This document shows positions 24,540-34,500 of a DNA stretch of 64,000 nucleotides, piece by piece (the stretch's first letter is position 1; the number at the start of each line of letters is the position of its first letter). A model generated the notes under the pieces. It was not told the origin of the DNA. It ran no database searches and saw nothing but the letters and a program-made list of their open reading frames with translations. Location: positions 35,146,406 through 35,210,405 of the forward strand of contig NC_069136.1 of the NCBI RefSeq assembly GCF_026914265.1. Direction: 5' to 3'. This DNA is from Mya arenaria. Its lineage: Eukaryota; Mollusca; Bivalvia; Myida; Myidae. The translations under genes were made by a program, and so were the position numbers.

Positions 24540-25500
24540 GAAATTCGTATGCCTTGTTTACTTGCCATTTATTAAACAATTTAAATCACAGGTCAGTAAG
24601 ACCAGCATTTGTGTCATCTCATCTTAACAAACTGGAGTTCAGTTTGGTAAGGACCATTAGATAAGAAATAAATCAAATACCTATCTATATATTTGAGCCT
24701 TATGGACCCTTGGTTTTCAACGTAATCAAATAACAGTTAAAAAACAGTTCGTGTATCGATTCCCTGTAGCTTAAACTAGTGGCAAATGCGATTTAAATTT
24801 ATAAACTTTCGTTTCATTGAATTTTATTCAATATCTTTATCTCATACTAAAGGAGATTGGCAATGTTTTACTATGAACAAAACTACAATCGGTTATTCTA
24901 GCGATGGATTACAACTTGTGTGAAACAAATATAATAAGCATGAATATTTTTACATTGTTGTGACATTATATGATATCAAAAATAAATGTATCACCATTAT
25001 ATGACTAGATCTACAGTTGTGCATAAAAACCATATATTTGACCAGAAAAGAAATGTTGAAGGATAAGGCAAGCATTTCGAAATAAAGTTAAACGATGACA
25101 ACAATTCAATCCAAATGGCGGGATGAAGATACGACAAAGCGTTATTTAACGGGGCGAAAATACGCCATGTGGCGGGTCGAAAAGACGAACGGGGCAAAAT
25201 ACAAAGGATAAAAATTCGTATTTAGTCGCATTTTTGCATTTTCGCACCAACATTTAATGTATTTTCGTATTGTCGCTGTCAAAAAACTACAGATAAAGGC
25301 CACCATAGAAACGGGCAAAAATGTTTAAGAGATTGAGTTACTGAGAACATATATTCCACCGTTTTGCTTATAAAACACCGGAAGGCATGAACTAAACTGA
25401 TTTAATCTACCCATCAAACTATACTTTCTTTGCTTTTGTTTCATTCTTTTAAGCATAGGTACATATATTTATTATATGTGACACACAATCTTAAAATGAA
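24540..25500. other. Intergenic between F-lectin B and SCC4 copy 4, with dispersed repeat
   Basis: It aligns with 1270-2130 left of the LINE. It includes the CGCCATGTGGCGGGTCGAAA repeat at about 25110-25275 (copy 2 of the element at 1870-1975). No gene was found. Confidence 0.5.
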
Positions 25501-25515
25501 TAAAATTAATTAGTG

Positions 25516-25521
25516 TTCTTT
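25516..25521 (-). terminator. Poly(A) signal of SCC4 copy 4
   Basis: AATAAA on the minus strand (TTTATT on the plus). The sequence between here and the coding region resembles the segment just downstream of SCC4 copy 1 (6994-7050). Confidence 0.45.
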
Positions 25522-25618
25522 ATTACAACAATAAAAATATTTGAATGAAAGTGAGCTATTAAAACTATATTTTGAATTCTGTCTGGATAAAAACCTCTCC
25601 ATATACCTTTTCGTTTCC

Positions 25619-27668
25619 GCTGCCAAGTAACCATCATACTCTTTCGTCCATCCATCGAAGCAATTTGTTCTCGCCGGAATCATCATCAAAGATGACCTCT
25701 TTGTCTTGCATACTGCACATGGAACGTCTTGCTGATGGATATAACCAACATCTGCATCGTCGAAAAATGAGTACCTGTTGTCAAGCTGATACTCCCCACC
25801 AAACACCAAGGCACTGTCACTGTTCTCCTTATCATCGTAGTTTCCCCATTCTGGGTTCTCCGGGAGGCAAAGATTATTCACGGCTCCACCTTTGTGGGTA
25901 AAATGCGATCAGCAAAACCTTAAACAGTATTACATCCAAACACGATAAAAAATCTTTTGCTGAATAGTTCTATATTAAAAAGATGAAATAATTGATTGTT
26001 TAAGAATTTCATTACCGGTTATTAATAAACAATATAATACCAGAAAGTTATAAAATTGTTCTCATATGAAATATTTTATGATGCATATGTTTGATCGTAT
26101 ACGCCTTGCTTGTTTTCATTTGTGCCACTAAAAAGATTAAAAGCATTTTGCTACTGAGTTGTTTTACTGAATTTCGTAAAAAAACAACCAACCTCTATAC
26201 ACGAGTTCTGTGCCATTGGTATTGCATTCGGCTCGACCCCAGCGTATGTAAGTCGTTCCAGCTGAATCACAAAAGAAAACGATTGCAGTTAATGTTAAAC
26301 GTACATGTGTACGATACTTATGAGATTTAAACCGGTGTCATTCTTTCAAAATAAAGTGAACACTTGTACAATATGGTGCGTTCTTTCAGGTTTCCAGTAA
26401 CCGAAACAATGCGTTTACTTCAACATTTACCAATGACTATATATTGATATACGTTGATATATGTGAAGCGTTTGTTGCTTGTACTTCGTTTTGTGTTTGT
26501 TTAGCGTGAATATGTTTGCCTTTGAAATAGGAACTTAAAAACATTTCATGCTCTTGGGCTTGTCACTGCAGATTACAATAGTTTATTTATAAGGCCTAAA
26601 ACAAAATACATTTGGTTCGGGTTACCCGACCCTACCTACGGAATAGGCGCCGACCCTACCGTTTTTATAGTCAGTTTGGAAAAAAAATGAAAAACTAAAG
26701 AAAAAAAAATCGTTTTTTTAATTGCTTTTCAACATGTTGTGTAAACCTTAAATGCTTATACAGAAGATAGCTTTAACGCCATTCTCCAATGATGAAAATG
26801 ATATTCTTATATAAAGCCTAATACAAAAAAATTGCCTACCTACCCTACCTATTTTTGAAAAGGATGTAACCCTAACCAAACAATTTTTTTAGGCCTAACC
26901 GTTAATAACATTAATCTATGGTTTTATATTAACTTTGTTAGGGCAGGGGTTTAATGTTTCCTTCCGAACTATTGCGTCTGAAGGTAAACGGACGGTTAAA
27001 AGTTAACTGTAATATCAAATAAAAGCAGTGATTTGCTTGCCCCTTCATAGTATTGTAAATGACTGAGAGAAACATTTCATTGCGGATTCGTCTCAATAAC
27101 CTTTATTACTAAAATGTGTATCTAAGTTGATGATGTTATACATGTGAAGAAAAGCTAGTTGATATATGATTTCAACATTGAATTAAGAAGGGAGGTAATC
27201 AAATTATTTTTAGCTATCTAATTAAACCTTACAAATTTATATATTATTTATGACATATAAATGTTTTGGTCACTTTAACTAAAACTAAATTTAAACAATA
27301 TTTTGACTTACATTTTCTCTGTGATGACTGAATTGATGCAAGTGTTTCCTGGGTTGTGTGTAACGCATGCTCCAGTTTTACCACTTTAGAACACGCTGGT
27401 TCGGCAGCCTTGAATAATGTGTAATGCATGTTATTAAAACCATTATAAACAAAAACATAAAACGCAAACGTAATTGAAATCAATGCTAACTTATGATGAC
27501 ACAATAGGGATTTATTATTTTCAAATCGTGTAAATATTATGAATTTTGATTTTTTGGTATTAAAGTTCATTTAACTGATAACTATTAACATCCTTACATT
27601 AACACTTGCTTGCTCCAACAGGTGTATCACCAGGAAAAAGATATTATCACACGTGCCATGTTAACCAT
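25619..27668 (-). pseudogene. SCC4-like copy 4, broken
   Basis: All four exons are recognisable. The signal exon (27598-27668) is one base short, so the frame meets TGA after FSW. The coil exon (27312-27408) lacks ten codons (FDFEERLLAK region) in frame. Exon 3 (26193-26261) is intact and differs from copy 1 at one base of 69. The last exon (25619-25918) has a net one-base loss near its start (GCTGATCGCA against GCTGGAGGATCG). It also stops matching after EYDGYLAA, where about 230 bp are deleted and downstream sequence is joined on. The lost part includes EYVCLDGKPE and RCGSLRCPPY. Clearly a pseudogene. Confidence 0.8.
26591..26898. mobile_element. MITE with AGGCCTAAAA...GGTTAGGGTTAC ends, in intron 2 of SCC4 copy 4
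   Basis: The left end AGGCCTAAAACAAAATACAT and then TTGGTTCGGGTTAC match the inverted right end, which reads AGGCCTAAAAAAATTGTTTG then GTTAGGGTTAC on the minus strand. No ORF inside. The target duplication is not clear. Confidence 0.6.
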
Positions 27669-27801
27669 AGTGTGTTTATAAAACAGATCCAAAGCAACAC
27701 ATAAAAACTTCAAGTCGTTAAACGAAGGGAAAGTGCAGTCAATTTAATTAAAACGTTTTACAAGCGTGTTCGTTCTATATGAACCAGATGTCTGAAGTGG
27801 G

Positions 27802-27810
27802 AAATACACT
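27802..27810 (-). promoter_or_regulatory. Degenerate TATA-like element of SCC4 copy 4
   Basis: The minus strand reads GTGTATTTCCCACTTCAGAC, with the downstream part identical to the shared promoter core but a weaker TATA. Confidence 0.4.
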
Positions 27811-28089
27811 CTTCTGCGCAGTTACTGTTTCAATATGCTTAATTATACTGAATTACCTACTTGATATTTATATACTTCGAACATCTGTATACCCAACAAA
27901 TTATCATTGAAGTAATAACCATTTTTTGGGGTTATCTACATGCACGTTTTTCTTCTAATTCGAATGCGCCGACTTGATGCTATGCATCAATTTTTTTTCT
28001 TGTATCGATGTTAATTTCATTTCTAATCTAGCAGCCTAATATTTCGGCTAAGTTAAATTCATGTTTTACATTAACTTTCCCTTTGTTTT

Positions 28090-28320
28090 TCCTCGACGCA
28101 ATACTTTACCAATGTAGTAGATATTTTTTTAAGCAATCATACTTAAAGTAACACGGTACTGTTACCATTGCGTAGAAAAGTGGCCTAGTCGGCTTCATAC
28201 AAGGGTAATCAATTAAATTATTAATGTTATATAAAATTAAATGATGTTAATGATATATAAATTAAATTTAGATGTTGTTTCATTGGTACCGTTATAGTCG
28301 TACGATTTTCCAAATGCTAG
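28090..28320 (-). pseudogene. Intron 2 remnant of SCC4 copy 5
   Basis: It aligns with 19130-19340 in intron 2 of copy 3 (shared ACCAATGTAGT(A/G)GATA, GGTACTGTTACCATT, GTTATAGTCGTACGATTTTC). Homology stops near 28090, where the promoter side of copy 4 begins, so exons 3 and 4 of copy 5 are missing. Confidence 0.65.
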
Positions 28321-28324
28321 TATA

Positions 28325-28797
28325 CAGTGTGTGTATACCACGTCATAAATTGCGTCATATATGCTACGTCGAAAGGCAACTTTTTGCTTAAAATGAAGAC
28401 TTTAATCAAAGATTTCTTTTCTTTAACTCCAACATTTTAAATAAAACAAAGGGCAGTCTTTGCCGCTTAAAAAACCCCGCTTTAGTATTATTACCAAAGT
28501 TTAATATGGTAATGGGTTTCATCAAACACTTCGACAAACCTGTTTTCAAAATAATGTTTTGACGGCCGTATTGTGAAAAGGTTTGTTGAAGTTTTTAAAA
28601 AAATAAATAAAAAATAAACTCTCAATCAAACTCTGGTAAATACCCGAAGGCGGAGCTCCGTATAAGCGGCGCTAAGTTTCATTCAACATGTTGAAGAAAT
28701 AGTGAAGTTATCTTTTTTAAGGTCTACATTCTAAACAAAATATTGCCTTCTGATGTAGCATTTATGACGCAATTTATCACGTGGTATACACACACTG
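28325..28797. mobile_element. Non-autonomous DNA transposon with ~45-bp inverted repeats and 5-bp target duplication
   Basis: The left end CAGTGTGTGTATACCACGTC and the right end, CAGTGTGTGTATACCACGTG on the minus strand, continue inward as ATAAATTGCGTCATA(T/A)ATGCTAC. GTATA flanks both sides (28320-28324 and 28798-28802). Copy 3 has an empty site at the matching place (near 19340). Length 473 bp; no transposase ORF. Confidence 0.75.
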
Positions 28798-28982
28798 GTA
28801 TAGATTCAGTTATTATCATGACATTGTGCAATGTGACTATTCTAAAGCGTTTCAAGTGACAATTTTTCAGATTAATTACGAACGTTGGAGATTTATTGTA
28901 AATAACAGTCGATCACTCTTCCTTGTTACTGTTTATTATTCATAAATGACCAACAAAGAAACATAAAGTCACAATCGTGTCA

Positions 28983-29301
28983 ATGCACCAGTCAATTGTA
29001 ACCACGCTCCCCCCCCCCCCCCGGTCCCCGAATAGCGGGGACTTTGACTTTCGGTCCAGAGCCCACCCCGGCTAAAATCCCCACCCTGCGGGGACGAACA
29101 GATGGTAAAATCCCCGCCAAATGCCCCCGCACCCCAGGGACCATAGTTAAGGCATATTCCCCGCTATATTTAAAGCGAAGACAAAACCAACGCATTCGCC
29201 CGGCACTGCGGGGCCACCTGAAGGTAAAAACACGGCATTTTCCCGGCTATCCCGGTATACCCCCGGACCAGAGGGGGCGTGGTTACAATTGACTGGTGCA
29301 T
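28983..29301. mobile_element. Bivalve MITE with CACCAGTCAATTGTAACCACGC ends (copy 1)
   Basis: TGCACCAGTCAATTGTAACC at the left is matched by its inverse at the right. The interior is GC-rich with a poly-C run (29009-29023) and ACTTTGACTTTCGGTCCAG. The ORFs here are low-complexity artefacts. A second copy lies at 51095-51367. Confidence 0.75.
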
Positions 29302-30093
29302 AATGTTACTTTGTACAAACAAACCCAGCAGATGAAACATATATGCCGTCAGAGCTGAGATGTCAGTTGATTTTTGACATATTTACGAAGTGTTCTAAGT
29401 GGTTGGAACGCATTTAAATGATACATTTGTGTTTGTACATATTATTAAAACAGTACGAAGTATTGAAATCGATTTTATCTGAGGCGCTACGTATAAATTG
29501 TTCACAAAATTTAATTACTAACTTTTTCTTGATTGAATAGATGCGAGCGTTTCCTGGTGTTCTGAAGCGTATGTTCCAACTTTGGCAAGCAATCGTTCCC
29601 CGAAGTCGAACTTAGAGCATGCTGGTTCGGCAGCCTGAAAGGTTTTTTTTAATTATCAGACCAATTACAATCCTAATAATTGTAAGATATGGATTTAACA
29701 TTTTGCCATTCACCAAAATATCAAAATATACAAAATATCAACATTAAACTAACGGACATCCCCAAAAGGCGAATGTAATACGTTACAAAGATTAATTCGA
29801 AAAAATATTGTTCTGTAAAAACATAATAATTAGAGATCGAACTTTAAAAATACTTATTTGAAAAACTACAGAAACAAGCTCAGTAGCATAAAGTTTAAAC
29901 ATAAACCCGGTTTAATGGCACTGGTTAAACGCCAAAGACATAAAACACAAAAACAAATCACAAAAAAGAAACATGGAAGAACAGCACAAAACTACATAAA
30001 CAGCACAATGCATTATATATATATAAAAACTATGTTTATCAAGGATTGTTAAGTACCGCCTTGGAACGGTCAGTAAGATATAAATTTACTGGG

Positions 30094-30589
30094 GGTTTAA
30101 AGCAACTGTGCACCAGATGATCAATTTGCAAGAAAAAAAGAAAGTTGTCGAAAACTGACATAAACTTGGCATCGATGTACGTACAATGCATTGAAACTTA
30201 CTAACTGAAGTACCACATAGTTAACAATTTATTTAAGTATAGCAGTTATTTCGTATTTTTCCATTAAAAAAGATTACTGGGTATGTCTACCTAGTAGAAC
30301 TCATTCCTTATGCGTGATTGGCTAGTCAGTGTTATCACGTGATATTACCGAGTTAGGTGTATAGCTTCATTATGTCACCCAATAAGGAAAAGCTGTCGTA
30401 GCTCAGTGTATACGACGCTGGACTGCAATTTTGGCGACATGGGTTCGAACCCGGTCATTTTTTTACATTTTGGTACTTTTTTTACAATTATGATATCAAA
30501 GCGTAACACATTCTATTAAATAATTGTCCTGAGATTCGTTACAGAAAAAACTTTTTTGGTGCCAATCTGGTGTACAGTCTCTTTAAACC
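30094..30589. mobile_element. Composite element: tRNA-like pol III promoter inside inverted-repeat ends
   Basis: The ends are inverted repeats: GTTTAAAGCAACTGTGCACC at the left, and GTTTAAAGAGACTGTACACC on the minus strand at the right, each followed by AGAT. Inside, 30393-30459 is tRNA-like, with an A-box-like TAGCTCAGTGTATACG and a perfect B box GGTTCGAACCC, followed by a T run (30459-30465). This looks like a tRNA-derived SINE, or a MITE that captured one. Confidence 0.6.
30393..30459 (+). ncRNA. tRNA-like sequence (SINE head), not a functional tRNA
   Basis: Box A and box B spacing and the ATGGGTTCGAACCCGG T-arm are tRNA-like. The acceptor ends do not pair properly and the sequence lies within a dispersed element, so it is read as a pol III promoter of a SINE. 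Confidence 0.55.
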
Positions 30590-30950
30590 AGTTTACGTGC
30601 ACAAACCTCACTCCAAGACCCTTATTCCAACAATCCTAAATAAAGAAAAAAACGTGAATGATAAATCTTATCAATGTATGCATTAACTTGAGAAAACTAT
30701 AAAACAAATAATAATAAACGTATAGGTAAACTCAAAGTACTTCAATGATTAGAGATCCAAACTCTGTCTGCAGACGGAGGAATACAATTTAGAGCAGCTA
30801 ATGCAAAATGTTTTCTCAAAGATCCTTACATTAACACGTGCTTGTCAAAAATGGTAGATCACAAGAATCAATGATACAATTACGAGATGTAAAACCCATA
30901 ATGTGTTAATAGCACGAACTAAAATCAATCAAAATACAAAAAAAATTGAA

Positions 30951-31194
30951 AACAACCCTTGGCCATACCTCAAAAACCATACATAACATTGGTGGCACTG
31001 ATGTCAGAAATGTCGGTGTGCAAAAACAACCCTTGGCCATACCTCAAAAACCATAACATTGGTGTCACTGACGTCAGAAATGTTGGTGTGTAAAATCTAC
31101 CTTTGGCCATACCTCAAAAACCATAACATTGGTGGCACTGATGTCAGAAATGTTGGTGTGTTAAATCTACCTTTGGCCATAACTCAAAAACCAT
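30951..31194. repeat. Tandem repeat, ~70-bp unit, about 3.5 copies
   Basis: Unit begins CCTTGGCCATACCTCAAAAA, then ACCATAACATTGGTGGCACT and GATGTCAGAAATGTTGGTGT; starts are near 30957, 31031, 31101 and 31171. It abuts the 5' end of SCC4 copy 5. Confidence 0.8.
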
Positions 31195-31199
31195 TCAAG

Positions 31200-31550
31200 A
31201 TATTCAAATGAAACTTGGTATACATCATGAAACATGTTAACAAATACAATACATACAATATGGTAAGGAGCGTTATTAACTCCAGCTATAATGATACTGA
31301 GAAATCAAGAACATACCTGTTGGGGTTTGCACCACAGCACTCTTTGCTTACACGTACTATTTAAACCATTTTAGGTCTTTCCTGTATGGATCCCTCATGG
31401 AGAAGTCCAAAAGCACTGTCGGGGTGGGGACAAAAACCCTTCCTGGAAACAGACTGCCCTAGGTGAGAGAGATGTTAAAAACTTTTGCTTATTACAGGCT
31501 GTATTTTAATATATATATATATACATTGTTTACATTTATGAAGTCATTTT
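31200..31550. other. Intergenic, nothing recognised
   Basis: A short spacer with an AT run (31510-31523). No gene or repeat family was recognised. Confidence 0.4.
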
Positions 31551-31551
31551 T

Positions 31552-34500
31552 AGCTCACCTGTCACATAGTGACAAGGTGAGCTTTTGTGATCACAATTTG
31601 TCCGGCGTCCGTCCGTCGTCCGTCCGTCCGTCCGTAAACTTTTACTTTAAACGACATCTCCTCATAAACCGCTTAGCCAATTTCATCCAAACTTCACAGG
31701 AATGTTCCTTGGGTGGTCCCCTTTGAAAATTGTTCAAAGAATTGAAATCCATGCAGAACTCTGGTTGCCATGGCAATGGAAAGGAAAAACTTTAAAAATC
31801 TTCTTCTCCCAAACCACAAGGCTTAGGCCGTTGATATATGGTAGGTAGGATCACCAAATGGTCCTCTACCAAGATTGTTCAAATTATAGCCCTTGGGTCA
31901 AAATTGGCCCCGCCCTGGGGGGGGGTCATGGGTTTTCTCTAAAAAAACTTAAAAAATCTTCTCCTCTGAACTTACTTGGCCTAGAGCTTAGATATTTGTC
32001 ATGATTCATCGTCTAGTGGACCTCTACAAAGTTTGTTCAAATTATGGCCCTGGGGTCAAAATTGGCCCCGCCCCGGGGGGTCATAGGTATGCTCTATATG
32101 TTTATAGTTAAAACTTCAAAAATCTTCTCCTCTGAACTTACTTGGACTAGAGCTTAGATATTTGGCATGATTCATCGTCTAGTGGACCTCTACAAAGATT
32201 GTTCAAATTATGGCCTTGGGGTCAAAATTTGCCCCGCCCCGGGGGGTCATGAGTTTTCTCTATATGTTTGTAGTGAAAACTTCAAAAATCTTCTCCTTTG
32301 AACTTACTTGGACTAGAGCTAAGATATTTGGCATGATTCATCGTCTAGTGAACCTCTACAAAGATTGTTCAAATTATGGCCTTGGGGTCAAAATTGGCCC
32401 CGCCCCGGGGGTCATGGGTATACTTGAAATGTTTATAGTTAAAATTTCAAAAATCTTCTCCTCTTAACTTACTTGGACTAGAGCTTAGATATTTGGCATG
32501 ATTCATTGTCAAGTGGACCTCTACAAAGATTGTTCAATTTATGGCCTTGGGGTCAAAATTGGCCCCGCCCCGGGGGGTTAGGGTATTCTCTATATCTTTA
32601 TAGTGAAAACCTCAAAAATCTTCTCCTTTGAACTTACTTGGACTAGAGCTTAGATATTTGGCATGATTCATCGTCAAGTGGACCTCTACAAAGATTGTTC
32701 AAATTATGGCCTTGGGGTCAAAATTGGCCCCGCCCCAGGGGGTCATGGGTATACTTGATATGTTTATAGTTAAAACTTCAGAAATCTTCTCCTCTTAACT
32801 TACTTGGACTAGAGCTTAGATATTTGGCATGATTCATCGTCTAGTGGACCTCTACAAAGATTGTTCAAATTATGGCCCTGGGGTCAAAATTGGCCCCGCA
32901 CCTGGGTGGTCATAGGTTTTCTCTATATGTTTATATTAAAAAAAATCAAAAATCTCCTCTGAACTTACGTTGCTTAGAGCTTAGATATTTGGCTTGATTC
33001 ATCGTCTAGTGGTCCTCTACAAAGATTGTTCAAATAATGGCCTTGGGGTCAAAATTGGCCCCGCCCCGGGGGGTTAGGGTATTCTCTATATGTTTATAGT
33101 TAAAACTTCAAAAATCTTCTCCTCTGAACTTACTTGGACTAGAGCTTAGATATTTGGCATGATTCATCGTCTAGTTGACCTCTACAAAGAATGTTCAAAT
33201 TATGGCCTTGGGGGTCAAAATTGGCCCCGCCCCGGGGGGTCATGGGTATGCTCTATATGTTTATAGTGAAAACTTCAAAAATCTTCTCCTCTGAACTTAC
33301 GGGGCTTAGAGCTTAGATATTTGGCATGATTCATTGTCTTTTGGACCTCTACAAAGATTGTTCAAATTATGGCCTTGGGGTCAAAATTGGCCCCGCCCCG
33401 GGGGGTCATGGGTTTTCTCTATATGTTTGTAGTGAAAACTTCAAAAATCTTCTCCTCTTAACTTACTTGGACTAGAGCTTAGATATTTAGCATGATTCAT
33501 CGTCTAGTGGACCTCTCCAAAGATTGTTCAAATTATGGCCTTGGGGTCAAAATTGACCCCGCCCCAGGGGGTTAGGGTATTCTCTATATGTTTATAGTGA
33601 AAACTTCAAAAATCTTCTCCTTTGAACTAACTTAGACTAGAGCTTAGATATTTGGCATGATTCATCGTCAAGTGGACCTCTACAAAGATTGTTTAAATTA
33701 TGGCCTTGGTGTCAAAATTGGCCCCGCCCCCTTGGGGGGTCATGGGTTTTCTCTAAAAAAACTTAAAAAATCTTCTCCTCTGAACTTACTTGGACTAGAG
33801 CTTAGATATTTGTCATGATTCATCGTCTAGTGGACCTCTACAAAGTTTGTTCAAATTATGGCCTTGGGGTCAAAATTGGCCCCGCCCCGGGGGGTCATGG
33901 GTTTTCTCTATATGTTTGTAGTAAAAACTTCAAAAATCTTCTCCTTTGAACTTACTTGGACTAGAGCTTAGAAAATGTGGCATGATTCATCGTCTAGTGG
34001 ACCTCTACAAAGATTGTTCAAATTATGGCCTTGGGGTCAAAATTGGCCCCGCCCCGGGGGGTCATGGGTATACTTGATATGTTTATAGTTAAAACTTCAG
34101 AAATCTTCTCCTCTTAACTTACTTGGACTAGAGCTTAGATATTTGGCATGATTCATCGTCTAGTGGACCTCTACAAAGATTGTTCAAATTATGGCCCTGG
34201 GGTCAAAATTGGCCCCGCCCCTGGGTGGTCATGGGTTTTCTCTATATGTTTATATTAAAAAAAATCAAAAATCTCCTCTGAACTTACGTTGCTTAGAGCT
34301 TAGATATTTGGCTTGATTCATCGTCTAGTGGACCTCTACAAAGATTGTTCAAATTATGGCCTTGGGGTCAAAATTGGCCCCGCCCCGGGGGGGTTAGGGT
34401 ATTCTCTATATGTTTATAGTTAAAACTTCAAAAATCATCTCCTCTGAACTTACGTGGCTTAGAGCTTAGATATTTGGCATGATTCATCGTCTAGTGGACC

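Larger units (their letters stand above)
29868..30735. repeat. Dispersed repeat (copy 2), split by the element at 30094-30589
   Basis: CTACAGAAACAAGCTCAGTAG to TACCGCCTTGGAACGGTCAG (30053-30073) matches 11480-11705. The part after 30590 (GATAAATCTTATCAATGTATGCATTAAC) resembles 11733-11762. Confidence 0.55.
29528..30899 (-). pseudogene. SCC4-like copy 5, 5' half only, broken
   Basis: The coil exon (about 29528-29634) begins AAEPACSKFDFGERLLAKV and then loses eight bases, shifting frame; its donor reads GTTAGT. The signal exon (30830-30899) begins at ATG 30899 but is two bases short and out of frame by comparison with copy 3. Introns 1 and 2 still align to copy 3 (for example 29310-29520 with 19375-19560). 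Intron 1 holds nested repeats (29868-30735). The shared promoter core is not seen upstream; a 70-bp tandem repeat starts there instead. Confidence 0.75.

Noticed and set aside
28992-29292. Proline/glycine-rich ORFs on both strands
   Set aside because: They are translations of the GC-rich MITE interior; the same sequence recurs inside a LINE at 51.1 kb.
30393-30459. A tRNA gene
   Set aside because: The A and B boxes are good, but the acceptor stem does not pair and the sequence is part of a dispersed element.
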